A DNA stretch of 64,000 bases. It comes from Dicaeum eximium (taxonomy: Eukaryota > Chordata > Aves > Passeriformes > Dicaeidae). Shown one piece after another: positions 12,157 to 24,900 of the stretch; within the stretch, counting starts at the first letter, position 1; each line of letters opens with the position of its first letter. The DNA lies in NCBI GenBank assembly GCA_013396995.1, contig VWZP01009168.1:757450-821449 (forward strand), read 5' to 3'. The notes under the pieces are model-generated. The model saw nothing but the letters and a program-made list of their open reading frames with translations, had not been told where the DNA came from and did not search any database. The position numbers and the translations under genes were made by a program.

Positions 12157-13074
12157 GTGATGCAATGTAGCCTTTCATTAACCTTTTTTCTGTTTAACAC
12201 CTGACTTGTCTGTAGCTTTTTAGTCCTGATTGAAAAGTCTTTTTTCAAAGAGCTGTTTCCACTTCCTTCAGATGATTTTTCCACCTTGTATTTACTTCAT
12301 TTTGGTTGTCCTGTCTCACAAGCAGCCCTCATTAAGTTCTCAGTAGCTCCTTCGTGTCCACAGAGTTCTGTGATCATCTTGTCTACCACTGACCTAAGAG
12401 AATCCTCTTTTTTCCCTCCTTTTACTTTCCAAGAAAATATTTCATTTCATTATCCCATATTTTTCTCTGCCCTTTTTCTGAATCAATCTCACCCATTACC
12501 AGTGTGTTCTCAGATGAATGTTGATTATACATCTATCCTTATTTCTGTATATCCACACTTAAAAAAACGCTCTTGTACGAATAATTTTGGCTCACTTGTC
12601 AGCAGTTCAGCCCTGTAAAGTTAACACCAGGACTTCCAAGTTTTTCTGTTCTTCATTTGTCTTTGCTATTGTTAATACAATTATATCAATTTTATCTGGA
12701 GTCATATTTGTGTTGATTTCTTTTAGTATTTTTTAATTAATCAAAGATGTGATGTAATACATTTATTTATTTTACAGTGATATATTCTAAAATAAGTTTG
12801 TCTGGTCCACACTCCTCTGATATTGACACTTCCTTGTTCTGAAATCTCCTGTTCAATTATCTTGTGTTTTTTCTCTTTATTCCATGTGCTTATGGGTCTC
12901 CAAAGTGTATGAAATAACAGTCTTTCCCCACTGGTTCCATTTTGATAATTCCTTCTTTGGCCAATCAAATCACACTCACACTAATTGCTTCAGTTTTGCA
13001 GTATTTCTGTGACCCAAAAAAATTGATTATTTTAGCCTAACTTTTCTTTTTCCCCTTATGCTTTTAACTGACAG

Positions 13075-13187
13075 CAAAGAAAGCATCCAAGTTCCGTGAC
13101 TGGCTGGACTGTAGCAGTATGGAAATAAAGCCAAATGCAGTTGCAATGGAGATTTTGGCATATTTAGCATATGAGACTGTGGCCCAG
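13075..13187 (+). CDS. SUPT3H: SUPT3H internal exon (start of the TAF11-like histone fold)
   Basis: The first two bases complete a split Ser codon (T from the previous exon plus CA). The exon then encodes 37 residues: KKASKFRDWLDC, SSMEIKPNAVAMEI and LAYLAYETVAQ. This matches SUPT3H almost residue for residue as I recall the human protein. The segment leads into the C-terminal TAF11-like histone fold, which pairs within the same protein with the N-terminal TAF13-like fold. The acceptor is TTTTAACTGACAG ending at 13074, the donor is CAG|GTAAGG at 13188, and the intron that follows is phase 0. The exact codon joining across the 2.6-kb intron is strong evidence for a functional gene rather than a processed copy. 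Approximate human residues are 194-231. Confidence 0.97.
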
Positions 13188-13877
13188 GTAAGGGACTGAT
13201 TGAACTCTAGTGAAAATGAATTAATTATTCTTGGAGGTACTTCAGCCTCAGGGTCTGGGTTGTAAGCCCCTCCAGAAATGCAGTCACTACTTCAGCTCTC
13301 CCAGCCAACTGGATTCATGGAGTCATGGGATGGCTTGAGTTGGAAGGGACCTTAAGGCTCATCCAGTTCCAACCCCCAGCCATGGGCAGGGGCACCTTCC
13401 ACCAGACCAGCTCAAAAATCTGGGCTGTCTTTCAATTTGCTGTGTGAGAGATGTGTGCTGTGCTGTGTTCACCCATCTCATACACAAACAGAGAAGTTTT
13501 ATAATGGCTGCAGAGGAGAGGGGAGTCCAGCACGAACTTTTTTCAAGTCCAAACTGAAACCACACACTTTGCTATGTGACCTTTGGCAGTGCACTGAGGC
13601 TCATTCAATCCCATTGCACAACTGGATTAGAAAGAAGGATTTCCTGGAAAACAAAACGTTACCTTAGTGCCAAGCCGAGCCCTCTTGGGTAGATAGATTG
13701 CTCCATATGTTTACAGAAGTGGAAAAGAAAAGCTCTTTAGGCTGAAATATCTGAGTAACTTTATTTTCATCTGAAAGCACTGAGAATATTCTGCTTCAAC
13801 CCACAGCCCTCACTCACCCATTGTTACAATGGCACTTTAGTACCATGTGAGTAACCCCACCTGTTTTGCCTCTCCAG
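13188..13877 (+). other. SUPT3H: SUPT3H intron, 690 bp
   Basis: GT-AG intron, phase 0, the shortest of the visible introns. It holds a short CR1 tail at about 13313-13412. The acceptor side reads TTTTGCCTCTCCAG. Confidence 0.93.
13313..13412 (-). mobile_element. CR1 LINE fragment, short 3' end
   Basis: TCATGGAGTCATGGGATGGC is followed by TTGAGTTGGAAGGGACCTTA and GGGGCACCTTCCACCAGACC. This is the reverse complement of about 100 bp of CR1 3' end. It lies inside the 690-bp intron, antisense to SUPT3H. Confidence 0.9.
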
Positions 13878-13985
13878 CTGGTGGACTTGGCCCTTTTGGT
13901 TAAACAGGACATGACTCCCAAAGCTGGTGACCCATTCAGTCATGCCATATCTGCCACCTTCATACAGTACCACAACTCTACTGAG
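13878..13985 (+). CDS. SUPT3H: SUPT3H internal exon (core of the TAF11-like histone fold)
   Basis: It encodes exactly 36 codons: LVDLALLVKQDMTPK, AGDPFSHAISATF and IQYHNSTE. This is the long central helix and following loop of the second histone fold of SUPT3H. In human, as recalled, the variable positions read R for K and V-T for T-P near the middle and A for T near the end. The acceptor is CCTCTCCAG ending at 13877 and the donor is GAG|GTAAAA at 13986; both introns are phase 0. It corresponds to about human residues 232-267. Spt3-class proteins use this fold with its intramolecular partner to form a TAF11/TAF13-like module that contacts TBP. Confidence 0.97.
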
Positions 13986-16900
13986 GTAAAACTTGCTTTT
14001 TCACATATTAATGCATTTTATGTTTTGCTTTTGCATGTATTTTCTTCCAAAGTTGTCATTACTGATTGTGGTATTGATATGGACTTCTGTTATGGATTTT
14101 ATGAACTTTGAAGTTACGGATTTAGATGGAAAGACATTAAATTATAATTATAAATGTTAGCAGCACCTTTATAATTTAAATAAAAATCCTCATTTCTTGG
14201 GTGAAAATTCCTTCTCTCTGTGTTCAAGGCTCTGTTGCAGATTTGGAGATTAAACTTTTCAAAATTGGCAAGTGCACTAAGTACTGTATTAGATGCATTG
14301 ATATTATACAGATATTATGATAACTTCTAGAATGGAAAAAAACCAGATTCTGTATTACATCTCTTCCAACAGGGAATCTGAGAAGGTAATAGTTGGGGTG
14401 AGGTTTATTTGTGATTTGATTATATTGTGGCTGTTTGACATCTTGCTTTTACAGCCCCATCTCTTAGGGCAGTCTACGAGCGTGAAGAGCAGCCTTGACT
14501 CCCCTGAGAACACACCACCCCCTACGCCCACCCCGCCAGCAGCAGCAGGGCAGCAACACCTTGGGAAAACCCCCTCAGGAGCCTTGGGGAATGGTGGAAT
14601 TGGACAGGACTCCACCAAATCCAAACAAAGAAAAAGAAAAAAGGTATTTGGTGCAGAATCGTGGAGGAAAAAAAAGAAAAAAGGAAAAAACTCCCAAACA
14701 TCCTGAGGAATTCATCACAGAATCACAGAATGGTTTGGGTTGGAAGGGACCTTAAAGATCATCCCATTCCCACGTCCTGCCATGGGCAGGGACACCTTCC
14801 ACTATCCCAGGTTGCTCCAAGCCCCACCAAACCTGGCCTTGGACACTTCCAGGGATGGGGCAGCCACAGCTTCTCTGGGCACCCTGTGCCAGTGCCTCAC
14901 CACCCTCACAGTAAATAATCTGTCTTGACTTAAATAGTAACTTTAACCTGTATCATATATTAATGGCCATTGTTATTGTAGGGTGAAATGTGTGCTTTGT
15001 TGGTTTTATTTTTTTTTTCTATCAGAATTATGCTAAATTTTCCTAATAATGTCTGCAAACTGAATTTTGTTAAGGTGACAACTGCTGCTTCTAAGATAAC
15101 CTGCTCCTCTACAGGTACAGCAATTGTCACCACCCCAAGTGATCATCCCCTTCTCTGACAGGGGCAGCAAGCACAGGTTTTAAGGGTCAAAATATGAGCA
15201 AAATTGGCAAAGAGGTGCTTGTGATTTTCCTGATCCCAGCAGCCTGAGGTGACTGCTGCCCTTGCTTTTTACAACTTTGCCTGACTTGCTTTATTTCTAT
15301 AGCAGTTGTTTGCATTCAACCTAAATATTTGTTAACTTTGCATAAAACAGGGATGTCTCATATTCAGAGTATGAAATATGTGTTACAATTCTTGTCTGTT
15401 GTTGCAGAGTCTTGGTGTTTTGAGAGGCATATATGTACCTAAAACCCACAAGAGAAATCAATGTGATTAAATAAACTGGATAGGAAAACCTGGCTGGTCA
15501 CCTGGGGCTGTTTTGAAGAAATGTGATGGCAGTGCTCATTTTGCTGAAAAGCAATGTAGTGACTTGGGATTTTATCAAGTGTTTTATTATTAAAAAATAC
15601 TCACTTTTCAGGGTAAAACTGGTGATTTTTCCAGTGATAAGGTAGAAAAAAATGCATTTTCTCCTTCTGGTGTCATCAGTGCTGTGGATAGTCCTGAAGT
15701 GTTCAACTTCCTCCTGTCCTTATTATACACTGGTTAGAAAGCTTTTAGTGACTCCTGGAAAGACTTCTGCTTTTTCCCTCTTCCTTTTTTATGTTATATT
15801 TGATTCTGTGTTGTTCCTATGGCTAATTTTCATTATAATTCCAAGGAACAGAAATTTAGTTGGAGGTGTAGTTTTGATACATTATATTTTATTCATGCTG
15901 TGAGTTTAAGTTCTTAGTGTTTGACTAAATGCCTTTGAAAATAATTATATTCCAAAAAGTGCACAGTTTTAATTAAATGTCCTCATGACTTACTCAATTT
16001 GCTTAGGTATCTACTGGATATAAATGAGGCAAACAAGTTAACTTGGTGAAAAAATACTATTTTTAGGCCATGAAGGCCCAGTCCAGCAGAAAATATTTGA
16101 GTTTCATATTCCCCTTGTGGATGTCAATCAGCAGGAGAAGAATCTGCCATCATATAATGAATAATTCTGTGTGTACTCACAGGCTCCAGTGGGCTCAGCG
16201 CTCTTGAAAATAAAATATTTTGTAAAAAATATCCCAAGTTTGAGAGCATTAGGATACGATGTGAATGTATGAGGGGGCCGTGGATGTGTGTACATTAAGC
16301 TTCATTGCATAATTAAAAGTTTTTGTCATTCTCAGTACACTCACTAATACAATTTTCATTAATTTATTGCCAAACAGCCATCATTAGGTAAATCATCTGA
16401 ATTCTGGCAGGCACCTGTGTCTAGGTGGAGCCTAAATCAACATTTCAAGTTGGCTAGCAAGGAGAAAAGAGTAACTTTTAAAATCCCAGGAAAATTTTTG
16501 TACAATCAGTGTGCCAGTAGCAGTGAATTCTTATTTTTATGTATTTAGGGTCCCAAATCAAAAAAGTCACTTGAAATTTTAAAACTTTCCAGTTTGAGCT
16601 AATTAAAAATTTTTGAAAAATTCCTTCTAATACCCTTATGTCACGTGTTTCAGGTTCAAATTTCAAGTTGATACTATTCAATGGTGATTTTGATCTCAGA
16701 TTGCTTTCCACATCAGGTGCTTGTTCAATATTTTCCCCACCCCTTGGCATCATAAGAAGAGCCTGAAATGTTTTAAAAATAGTTTCTGTGGTTATTGCAG
16801 TATGACTTATATGACCCTTTCATTTTAATTTGAACATTTTCTGCTTTTTGCAATTGTAACATAGAGCAGCACTAGGTGAAAGATTTAAAAGGACTAACAT

Positions 16901-17118
16901 GGTGTTTTTGGGTCTCTTAAGCAAAGTTCATGTAAAAGCCCTCTTTAATTTGTTAATAGCTTTTTTTCTCTGATGTAGTGTGTGGCACCAATGATGTGTA
17001 TCCTCAGGAAAAAAAAAAAACTGATCCATTTTATAAAGGTTTATTTTCATACTTTATGCACTGTAGGTCTGTTGTGTGTTTTTGATTTAGTAACAATTTA
17101 TGTGTTTTTCTGTTGCAG
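13986..17118 (+). other. SUPT3H: SUPT3H intron, 3133 bp
   Basis: GT-AG intron, phase 0. It contains one CR1 3' end at 14713-14915. The 15.6-16.5 kb part is AT-rich unique sequence with many ATTA-type motifs. An 83-codon hydrophobic open frame at 15652-15903 shows no recognisable protein and no splice-site pattern. Confidence 0.93.
14713..14915 (-). mobile_element. CR1 LINE fragment, 3' end
   Basis: It has an ATCACAGAATCACAGAATGG tail, then TTTGGGTTGGAAGGGACCTT, then the well-preserved CR1 core up to CACCACCCTCACAG. It is one of the least diverged CR1 copies in the window, so probably among the younger ones. Confidence 0.97.
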
Positions 17119-17229
17119 AGCACTGCAGCCTGTGGGATGGAGGCTCAAAGTGATGCCATCCAGCCCAGCCACATCAGAGAGGCCATTCGGCGCTACGGCC
17201 ACAAGATTGGCCCCCTTTCCCCGTTCACA
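17119..17229 (+). CDS. SUPT3H: SUPT3H exon, penultimate coding exon (end of the TAF11-like histone fold)
   Basis: It encodes 37 codons: STAACGMEAQSDAIQ, PSHIREAIRRYGHK and IGPLSPFT. This matches SUPT3H up to the residues just before its conserved C-terminal tail, about 13 residues (NAYRRNG and following) in human as I recall it. The acceptor is TTTTTCTGTTGCAG ending at 17118 and the donor is ACA|GTACGT at 17230, phase 0. It covers about human residues 268-304. The final helix of the histone fold (HIREAIRRY) is intact. If the donor is not used, the frame continues 17 codons to a TGA at 17281-17283. The normal last exon was not found in the remaining 46.8 kb. Confidence 0.96.
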
Positions 17230-17378
17230 GTACGTAATAACAGAGTTATAAAAAGTTATATTTATAATCTTAAAGAACTCTGATTTTCAAGTGGTCAAAT
17301 GAAGAAGCTTTGGAATTGTTGAGAGCAATTTGTGGTGACTGTAATTTTCTTTATAAAAGTGGCATAATACTCTTGGGA

Positions 17379-17384
17379 AATAAA
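17379..17384 (+). promoter_or_regulatory. SUPT3H: AATAAA downstream of the last recognised SUPT3H exon
   Basis: A canonical poly(A) hexamer sits about 96 bp after the in-frame readthrough stop at 17281-17283. A T-rich stretch follows at about 17395-17410. Such hexamers are common in AT-rich introns, so use as a real cleavage signal is uncertain. Confidence 0.25.
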
Positions 17385-19007
17385 ACTTAGTAATTTCTGT
17401 CTCTTTTTGGAAAGACAAAAAAAAAGTTTTTTTTTCCTTTCAAATATTATTTTCTTTCAATTACAAATTATGCTTTTTTGTTAGTGCTTGAATTTTCTGT
17501 TTTTCCAAAGTTTAGGTTTACAGTTATTTTAAATTATATGTATTCCAATATGGTGAAGAGCACTTTATATTCTAAAATTAGTTTGGTGTCAGATACTGCT
17601 CCTATTGGATATTGAACTCTCAAGTGACACATTTACAGTTGGGGAAAGAAGAGAATGGGTTTTTTGGACAACTTTGAACCTCCACTGAAATGTAATAGAA
17701 CTGATCTTGTGGTAAAACACTGATGGGTTTTGAGGTTTTGCCATCATTTTTTCTATGCAAATTGCAGAACCATTGTTCAGAGCAGCCAAATGAATTCTTT
17801 ATTTAATTTTCCCAGCTGATGAAAATGTGAAAGCAGCCCATCTTCAATGTCATAAATTGGGGTAATTTTCTTCTCATCTACTGTTCTGGGTGGCATTTAT
17901 CCTGCTTACCTCAAAATATCTGCATTTAGAAAATAATAAATGTCAAAGAAGCCTTCCATTATAGGAAGAAACAAACAATATCCACCAAACAGGACTTCAG
18001 CTCCTAAAAATCAGGAAAAAATTGTGCAATTTCTGAGAGATTTTAGGAAAGGAAGTTTATTCTGAATTTGGATTAATTCATTTACATAAAAGCAATGCAG
18101 AAGCATATGAAGGCCATCAGTATAAAGGAAATAGTGGGACTTCAGAAGCAAGGAACAAGAGAAAAGAAGAGAAAATGAGTAGGTGAATTTATCATTTTCC
18201 TAGTGCCAAAACTAATCAGTGCTTTTATAGATGGCAGTGAAAGTTTGATTTATTAATGATAGTCAATACACAATTGCAATGAATTGTCTTCATGTAACTT
18301 CACCTTTCTCTTTTGCCACTCAAAAATGCTGGATTAATATAATGTAAAGTGTTGGATAGAATTTCCAGTCCAAAACAGAAAAATGTCTTTAGCAGAAGTT
18401 TGCTAAGAGATGTAGTTAAGAATATGGCAATAGCTTCTGAAAGCAGAGAATGTACTTAACTTTATTTAAAAAAAAAATAAAGAGCTCACATAAACAGCTG
18501 CAGAAAGGTGAATCTTCCCTCCCTGACCCTCACTAAAAGTGCTTTGGTCAATTATTAACCAAAGTTCAAATTTTTTTCTTCAACCACAAGGTATAATAAA
18601 ATACCCTGGTTTGGGTTGGGGTTTTTTTATGTCCTCCACTCTTGTGAACTTCCCAAACAGTGCAACTGAACAATTTAATTTGTTAACATTACCTACAGTC
18701 AACGTGGTTGATGAGAGGAGCAGATCTTGTTCCCTCTGAACAAGCCAAGAATAAGAGGGAATCTTGGGTCAGCTTCTGGATGCCTACAGATGTTGTAGAG
18801 CTGTAACACGATTCTGCTTTTAATGAGAAGGCTCAGGAAAAGTATTTTGAGAGGTATTGCAGAGTCTGCATTTAGGTCCTTTCTCCTGTGAGTGCCCTCA
18901 CTGGAGTTTTGGGGAGGGACCTGGCAATGACAATTGTCCATGCAGCAACCAGAAACTCCGGGTCTTAATTTGGCACAAATGTGGATGGAGCACTGAGTAC
19001 CCTCTGC

Positions 19008-19027
19008 AATCTGCATTAATGCAGATT
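19008..19027. promoter_or_regulatory. Perfect 20-bp palindrome with paired GCATTAAT motifs
   Basis: AATCTGCATTAATGCAGATT equals its own reverse complement. Its centre, TGCATTAATGCA, contains two overlapping GCATTAAT words on opposite strands, a layout that resembles paired POU/homeodomain sites. It is not low-complexity. It lies inside a unique block (about 18690-19050) that is not CR1. Confidence 0.45.
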
Positions 19028-19900
19028 TCCACAACAAATACAACTTAATGATGGCTAGATCTGGTTATGTGTGCAGCCAAACCTGAGGAAATGAATTGAC
19101 AGAACTGATGCAGATTTTTGTGTCATCAGGCGTGGCCATTTCCTCAGATCTCAGCAGCAGGACCTGTGTGACAGAGCCCATACAGGCAGTGCAAAACCTT
19201 GGTAAAATATTAAAAGTCTGAGCTGCTCTCTGCAGTGTCTAAGGGGAAGATTGTATCAGAAGGATCTAAACTCTGACCTGAACTCTTTGAAGCAACTAGA
19301 AGGGAAATTTTTGTGGATCAGTGTAATAACCAACAGACTGGCAGCTGTCAAGGGACTGCTGCATTCAGAAAGTTCATATCTGAGCCCAAACCACCAGGGA
19401 ATGGGTTTTCTAACAGGAAAAATGAAATTTAACACTTGTGTTGTCCTATACAAGGATGGATGATGTGGAAAGAGAGCTGCCAATTGCTTCCCAGCAGTTC
19501 TTATGGAAAGCCACTTTTTAGAAAAGACAGAGTTGAGGAGTGAAAAAAGCTTCATGCTTTTTCAAGCTACTGAATAGCTCAGTCCCATACATAGAATTTA
19601 GATTTAATTTCTGTAAGAAGAAAATATAGGGGAATATTTTGTTTTTCAAAAAGTACATATATTTTTGTTTTCTTAAGATAATAACTATGTATTTGTAGAG
19701 CATGAACAATGATATTTTTTCACATCTTTCCCTCTTTTGCTGTTTCATCATGATTGTCACTCTCTTCCATCTGATTTGGTGATAAGTGTTCCAAAGGAGT
19801 TGGTTTTGGAAGAAGAGTTAAGCTATACAATTTATTCTTTAGCAGCATTTGATGAATGCTGGTTTGAATGGAAACAACACTTTGAAAGTTTTATAATCAT

Positions 19901-19926
19901 ACTAACAGAACTAACAGAACTAACAT
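19901..19926. repeat. Short tandem repeat, 9-bp unit, about 3 copies
   Basis: The unit ACTAACAGA is repeated almost three times in unique AT-rich sequence. No function is evident. Confidence 0.75.
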
Positions 19927-21683
19927 TAAACCAGTGAAAATGATCAGTTTGCATTTATTTTGACCTTAATAGCTATGTCAGAATGACTAATGTAATTAGA
20001 GCATTTAGGTTTTGTCTCCAAATGCAAGCCACAATGGAAAGCAGCAAGTGTACTCTGGATTCTTCTGCATTGTATCATGTCTAAGGTAGTTTAGACATAT
20101 GTTTTATCCAAATATTTTCTATTAACAGTATTGGGTGGTGCTCAGTGTTACGTACTATAAAGCATGGTCTAGGCTTTCAAAAATCAGAGAAATACTAAGC
20201 AATAGCACCATGTAATTTTGCAAGACAGGAATGAGAAGTATGGAACTCTCCATCATATTGGAGAATGCAATTCCATGTGCTGTACCTGTATCTATTCTGT
20301 GCACATTTAAGTTAAGGAAGTGCATAGTGAAATGATGTCCAGTCTTGACTGGGCCTCTACGAACAATCCCAATAGTCTTCCAAATAATTGTATTTATTAT
20401 ACCAAGGGGTCCACAAAAATATTAGGTGGATATTTCTTACCATGACTACAAGCATAATGCCTCTAGAGAAATTATTTTAAGTTATTAGGTTTGAGTGTAT
20501 TTCAGACAGTTGGGATAGCAAAAAAATAATTCTTTAAAGAATATTTATTCTGTGAACAATGCAGAGTGCTTACCTGGAATCTTGATAAGAGTAGCTGTAC
20601 GTGGTGAATGAACAGTCTGTAAGTAGTACTTGTGACCACAAGAACAGCTCTAGCAAAAAGGACAGCTGAGATCCTTTGCTCTGAAATAAAAAGCAAAGTG
20701 GTCAGTTACAATAGTGGAAGACCACAGGCAAAAAGGACAAGATGTTTCCAAAGCAGATTCTTTGTCTTTAGTTTATGCCAACTCTGAAATGAGTGCTTCA
20801 GATGTTTACTTAAGAGAAACTGAGTTCACAAATGTAAATTGTAATCCTGCAGAGGCTCATGGCAGACAGTGACCATTATTCAGCAGCTTGTACATGTGTA
20901 AATGGGGTGTATTGAATTAACAGGGGTATAACCAACATTTCCTTGGGTATTTATGTTTTGGGGAGAATGTTCCTTCAGCCTCCCAGGCATTTCAGTATGA
21001 AAAGGCTTGCTAGTCTAAACCTTCTCTGGTTAAATATTTCAGTCTCATAAAATTGCCTATGCAGCATAAAACAATGAGTATTTACAAACCTGTGTTTATA
21101 ATATTGTTTGTGACATTCCCTGCACAAAGAACATGTAACACTAGAGAATGTGATTTGGCAGAGACTTGGATTATTTGGGCCTTACAGAGCCCTGTCTATA
21201 CTCGTAGAGGTTCTTAAATAATAAGTGCAGGTATCCTATGTGGATTTCAGTAGGGTACATGTACATAGTGATCATAGTTTCACAATCAAATTATACATTT
21301 AGTCAAGGTCTTTTACTTCTGATGTTTTTAAAGTGCTTTATATTGATCCTTATTGAGCTCAGCTTTTATGCAAATGCTTAAATCAATTTCTGTAGTGAAA
21401 AACACTGGGATTCATCACAGATCTTTAATAATTTCAATATAACAAAGATGGCTTTAACTCTGTTAATTTCCCCTAAAAACTAAATCTGTGGAATAGTGGC
21501 TGATGACCTGGCAAAGCTGAGCTTATGAGAGACTAAACCAGCAGATTCAGGGGGTAGAAAGAAGAGAAGAAAACTTTTAAAAAACAAAGGATAATGTGGC
21601 CATATATTTGTGGAAGAACTTGGAAAGCAAGTTTGGTTTAGGTGCCTTAAACTTCAAGAAAAATTCAGCTTCACATTCACCTG

Positions 21684-21910
21684 GTCACAGAATGGGTCAG
21701 TTGGAAGGGACCACTGGAGGTCTTCTGGTCCAGGTTCCCTGCCCAACCAGGGTCCTCCAGAGCACAGGGCACAGGGTCATGCCCATCAGGCTTTTGAGGA
21801 TCTCCAGACAAGGAGGCTCCACAACCTGGAATTGTCACCCAGAGGATTTGGTTTGCAACTTAGTCCTCTTCAAAAAGAAAGAAATTTCTTTTTGCATGTT
21901 TCAGATCAAA
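21684..21910 (-). mobile_element. Diverged CR1 LINE fragment
   Basis: TCACAGAATGGGTCAGTTGG begins the tail. It is followed by CCAACCAGGGTCCTCCAGAG and GGCTCCACAACCTGG, typical of an older CR1 subfamily than the others. The distal end (AAGAAATTTCTTTTTGCATG) still resembles the CR1 segment after CCCTCACAG. A 133-codon open frame over it is accidental. Confidence 0.85.
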
Positions 21911-24900
21911 GTAGTAGTGAGAAGAAGTTCTGGAATATAATCTTCAATAAGTGCTTCAATAGACACACTGTGCATACAGTACAGCTGAGTTTTTCTAAAG
22001 CACTTGAATGATAAAAAGTTTTGAATGCTGTTTCCGAAAGAAATTAGTTACATGGAAACCAAATAAAAAATCTGTGATACTTAGGGTCCTGTAAAATACA
22101 GACTGCCCATATTGATATTCTGAATCAATTGATACTGATTTTGAAGAAGTCAGGATTTCATTCTTAATCACTTCTCAAAAATGAAATGTATGTATTTATG
22201 TCAAAAGGCATTTGAAAACTTTCCCTTCTGTTATACATTCAGTTTCTGATATAGAAAGAGTCACACTGACATTTTCATACTTTCTTCTCATTTCGAAAGC
22301 AAAAAAGGGCATTTTATTTCATGAAACAGTTACATATTTATGATGTCTTTGTCTATACTTCAAGCTGTTGTCTGCAGTTATTTGTAATTCTACAGTGTTA
22401 ACACTGTGTGTTTGAAAAAGATGAGTTATTATTCTATAAAACCAGTAGGAAGTCAAATCTCAGTTTGGAAATCTTGTTCCCTTCTCTCCCAACCCCCATC
22501 CCAAGGTTCCTCCTTTCAGATTTATGAAAGAAAACATTTCTTTCTGTAAAAGGTTTTTGTATGCCAGCATCTGGAAGTGTTTATTTCAGTGGTGTGTAAT
22601 CTATCTGTGGATTTAGTTAGCACCAGACCCCCTTTTGTGTACTCCTGACTTAAAATTTTTATAAATGATCTTGTTGAATTTGTGCCAGTGTGCACATGGT
22701 TTGGCTGATTGCTGCATATATCCTTTACCTGCCAGTCACCTTTGATTTATATTCCTTCCCTTCTGCTTTTGCCTCCAAAAATGGTGCCACTGAACTGTCC
22801 TCTAAATCATCTTATTGGCTAAATTGCTCCAAGATGAGATGGCACAGTTTTGGCTGACTCCTCGACAGAAGGCATTCCTATAATCCATCCTCGCCTGCTC
22901 TCTGTAGGGCCATTCAAAAAAGAGAAGGAACAGGGGAAATGGGGCTCCCTCTTTGATTCCAGCACTATTTCTTCCAGTGCTGTTCAGAAATGTAAAATGG
23001 GACATTTGATTTATGTGGCTCTTAATACCATCTGAAGACCCATAAACTGATTGAGAATCTTTCACATCTCCTCTCCTGAACTGAACTTCTTCATTAGATA
23101 AATTTAATTCTGATAATATGTTTAATAGGGGTTTCTCCCAGAAAGATTAAAATGTTTAAGAATAGCATATTCAAGAATGTATTAAAGCATTTCATTTGGA
23201 ACAGATTATATAATATATATGACAGTTCTTTCCATTATAAAAATCCCTGTTGGTTTCCTTAAGCTAAACAGCTAATACTCCTTCAGAATAACAACAGTTC
23301 TGTAAGCTTTACTTAATGGCATTACTAATTTGGAGAGTTTTATGAAGTTTCTTGGAGAAAAGCAGGTGGCTTGGCAATGATTTAAAAGGTTCCCAATTTG
23401 TGGTAGCAGTTTCAGGGGGTTTCATGTTTCTAAAGAGGGAGACCAAGCTGCATAATGCTTAAGAGTGTCTGACACAATGATGTATCATTTTGGAGTAAGT
23501 TTCCAGAAGTTCATTGGTCATTAAATGAGCTGCTTGACTTTATATTGCAGTTTCCCAGCTGTCCCTACTGGGGGTAGTCTTAACGCTCCAAGAGAATTTA
23601 TTAATGAAGGCACAAGCTCGCAGTACTGATGAAGCAGTAAGTTGCCCAGATGATTTTATTGAACAGGAACATAGATTTTTAGATAAGACAAAAATGTCAT
23701 TGAAGTCAATTTGAAAAGAACTGACTCCCTTTCTGCAGAGCACTAGGAAAGTATTTACAAACGGTCTGGGTAGTATTTGATATCCTGTGGGGATATTTAA
23801 AATTCTTGGATAGCACATACATCAGTGTCCTACTACACAACACAGTAGATGAATTGTTGCAAACAGCATGTGAGGCTTTCAGGCAGCATAGATGTGGTTC
23901 TGTTGAGGCAGGAGACACTGGCGTGGGGTGGCTCTGCTGATGCACTTTGTACAATCACACTCAGGGTTGTGCTCCATTGTTCAAACCCATTGTGCTGGAA
24001 GGGCTGAACAAAACCTGTTCTTGCTTTGACATAGGAGCTCACACTGCAAAATTGTATCATTTTTCATATCTAATGGGTAGAAAAATCTGATTTGTCAGAT
24101 AAATTTGCTAGCTCTGTTAGTGAGAAGATAAGTGAACTGTAAAGTTTGCAATTGCCTGAATCTCTCATATAAACCAAAGCAACTCCTAGTCTCATAAACC
24201 TTATATAATTATTTTTTCTAACTGTATGGCTAGATTCAAATGCACACTAGAGGCATTTCAAGCACAGTTGTACTGATGTAAAAGGATCTGAGGGTAAGAA
24301 TATGTTACCTTCTAAAAGTGTATGTTCTTATCTGCCTCATGAGAAGCTTAAAAAACCTTGGTATGGATGAGAATCTGACTTCTGGTACTTTGCTCAAGGC
24401 AATCTAACATGTAATACATAAATATGTATTTCAAGGGTAAGGTGAGAACTATAATTCTAGAGCAGAGACTGGGACAAAAAGGTAACTTAATTTAATGCTC
24501 CAAGATATTTCACATAAAAAATGTCCTTCTTCCATAATTTGCATTAATTTTTGTAAAGACAGAGGCATTGCATCCATGCAGCAGGTGCATTCTGGTACAA
24601 AAGTTAACAAATAGAAACTTGGTTGTTGAAGAATCCTAAGAACAAAATGGAAGAATCCTAAAAGGAAAGTGTATTTTTTAAATTTGTCTTTGCACAGAAT
24701 TATAGTGCAGCTCCCTGCAGGATTTGTGTTTTTGTGATTTAGTTAGATCATGGACAATGCATGTACTTATACCATTATATAATGCAAGTTCAGTTGCAGT
24801 TGTATTTTATACCATTCTTTCAGATTTCCCTCGAACATGAGCATTCATTCACATTTTTCTCCTTGAAAGATTTGAAAGGGCTTTATGAGCTGGAGCTGCT

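Larger units (their letters stand above)
10458..13074 (+). other. SUPT3H: SUPT3H intron, 2617 bp
   Basis: GT-AG intron, phase 1. No CR1 was recognised in it. It contains a five-CpG cluster at 10749-10813, three AACATGTTT-type palindromic motifs at 11353-11394 and a T/C-rich tract at 12118-12156, but no other exon. Confidence 0.9.

Noticed and set aside
19398..19420. Frame reading G-M-G-F-L, faintly like the SUPT3H C-terminus
   Set aside because: No stop at the right distance, no acceptor just upstream, and the preceding residues do not fit the A-Y-R-R-N tail.
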